Origin: Clostridia bacterium | GTDB taxonomy: Bacteria > Bacillota > Clostridia > TANB77 > CAG-508 | NCBI GenBank assembly: GCA_017510245.1 | Contig: JAFWNQ010000002.1 | Coordinates: 1-34,056, forward strand | DNA: 34,056 nt | Reading direction: 5' to 3' | Shown here: positions 33,886 to 34,056 of the stretch, piece after piece | Layout of the letters: each line of letters opens with the position of its first letter | How positions within the stretch are numbered: position 1 is the first letter of the stretch | Notes under the pieces: model-generated | What the model saw: only the letters and a program-made list of their open reading frames with translations | The model's database searches: none | Told to the model about the DNA's origin: nothing | Made by a program: the position numbers and the translations under genes

Positions 33886-34056
33886 ATGAATAAGAATAGA
33901 GTAAAAAGCCATATATTATTGTGTTTAATTGCTATCATAATTATAATGTCTAATTATGTATATGGTGCAGAAAGTGTACTATTGGGAGATATAAATAGAG
34001 ATGGAAAAGTAGATTCAATGGATTTACTTTATATAATGAGGCATATAATAGCCGAA
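33886..34056 (+). CDS. Secreted dockerin-domain protein, 3' partial
   Basis: ATG 33886 has AAGGAGG 7 nt upstream; the frame is open to the window edge (57 codons). Residues 1-28 form a signal peptide: basic MNKNRVKSH, hydrophobic core ILLCLIAIIIIM, then a likely cleavage after VYGA. Directly after it comes GDINRDGKVDSMDLLYIMRH, a calcium-binding dockerin type I half-repeat with the D-N-D-G pattern. Dockerins attach proteins to cohesins or occur singly on secreted proteins. Placing the dockerin at the N-terminus is less common than at the C-terminus. The remainder is outside the window. Confidence 0.85.
   Translation, partial: MNKNRVKSHILLCLIAIIIIMSNYVYGAESVLLGDINRDGKVDSMDLLYIMRHIIAE

Overview
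The window is AT-rich (roughly 30% GC by eye), uses the standard code (TGA terminates map) and looks like a chromosomal segment of an endospore-lineage Firmicute, most likely an uncultured anaerobic Clostridia. Pointers are a spoVT homologue with a sigma-G-like promoter, an abrB-like gene, a groESL operon with CIRCE-like operators, zinc forms of S14, L24, L36 and adenylate kinase, strong AAGGAGG ribosome binding sites, and a dockerin-type protein at the right edge. Assignment below class level is not possible from the sequence alone.

Layout. (1) 1-1311: 3' part of a secreted-type protein with group-2 Ig-like repeats and a papain-fold, C39-like domain. (2) 1411-18496: one long S10-spc-alpha ribosomal protein supercluster in the canonical order (rpsJ, rplC, D, W, B, rpsS, rplV, rpsC, rplP, rpmC, rpsQ, rplN, X, E, rpsN, rpsH, rplF, rplR, rpsE, rplO, secY, adk, map, infA, rpmJ, rpsM, K, D, rpoA, rplQ). 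It is driven by a sigma-A promoter at 1411 and a second, perfect-consensus promoter at 14816 buried in the end of map. rpmD (L30) is missing from its usual slot. (3) 18608-19263: an orphan, higher-GC gene with its own promoter and terminator. (4) 19317-22349: a short-chain dehydrogenase, then groES-groEL. (5) 22507-22641: a tiny minus-strand ORF. (6) 22747-30516: a four-gene transcription unit recD2, comF, a KAP-like P-loop NTPase and a 923-residue polytopic membrane protein. (7) 30591-34056: spoVT (minus), a small charged protein, metG, an abrB-like regulator with a C-terminal Cys4 knuckle, and the 5' end of a secreted dockerin-domain protein.

What stands out. The ribosomal operon is interrupted by unusually long (150-250 nt) intercistronic spacers, and most of them fold on paper into extended hairpins. 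In front of rplB the only good Shine-Dalgarno lies about 110 nt upstream of the start codon, and the intervening sequence has complementary ends that would bring the two together. The rpmD slot holds a 41-bp perfect direct repeat and a family of hairpins sharing the loop core GAACrAAGtGA. The rplF-rplR spacer carries a protein-like open frame without a start codon that ends ATGA-overlapped with rplR. groESL has two compensated CIRCE variants. The KAP-like NTPase/membrane-protein pair is the best candidate for an uncharacterised protein system.
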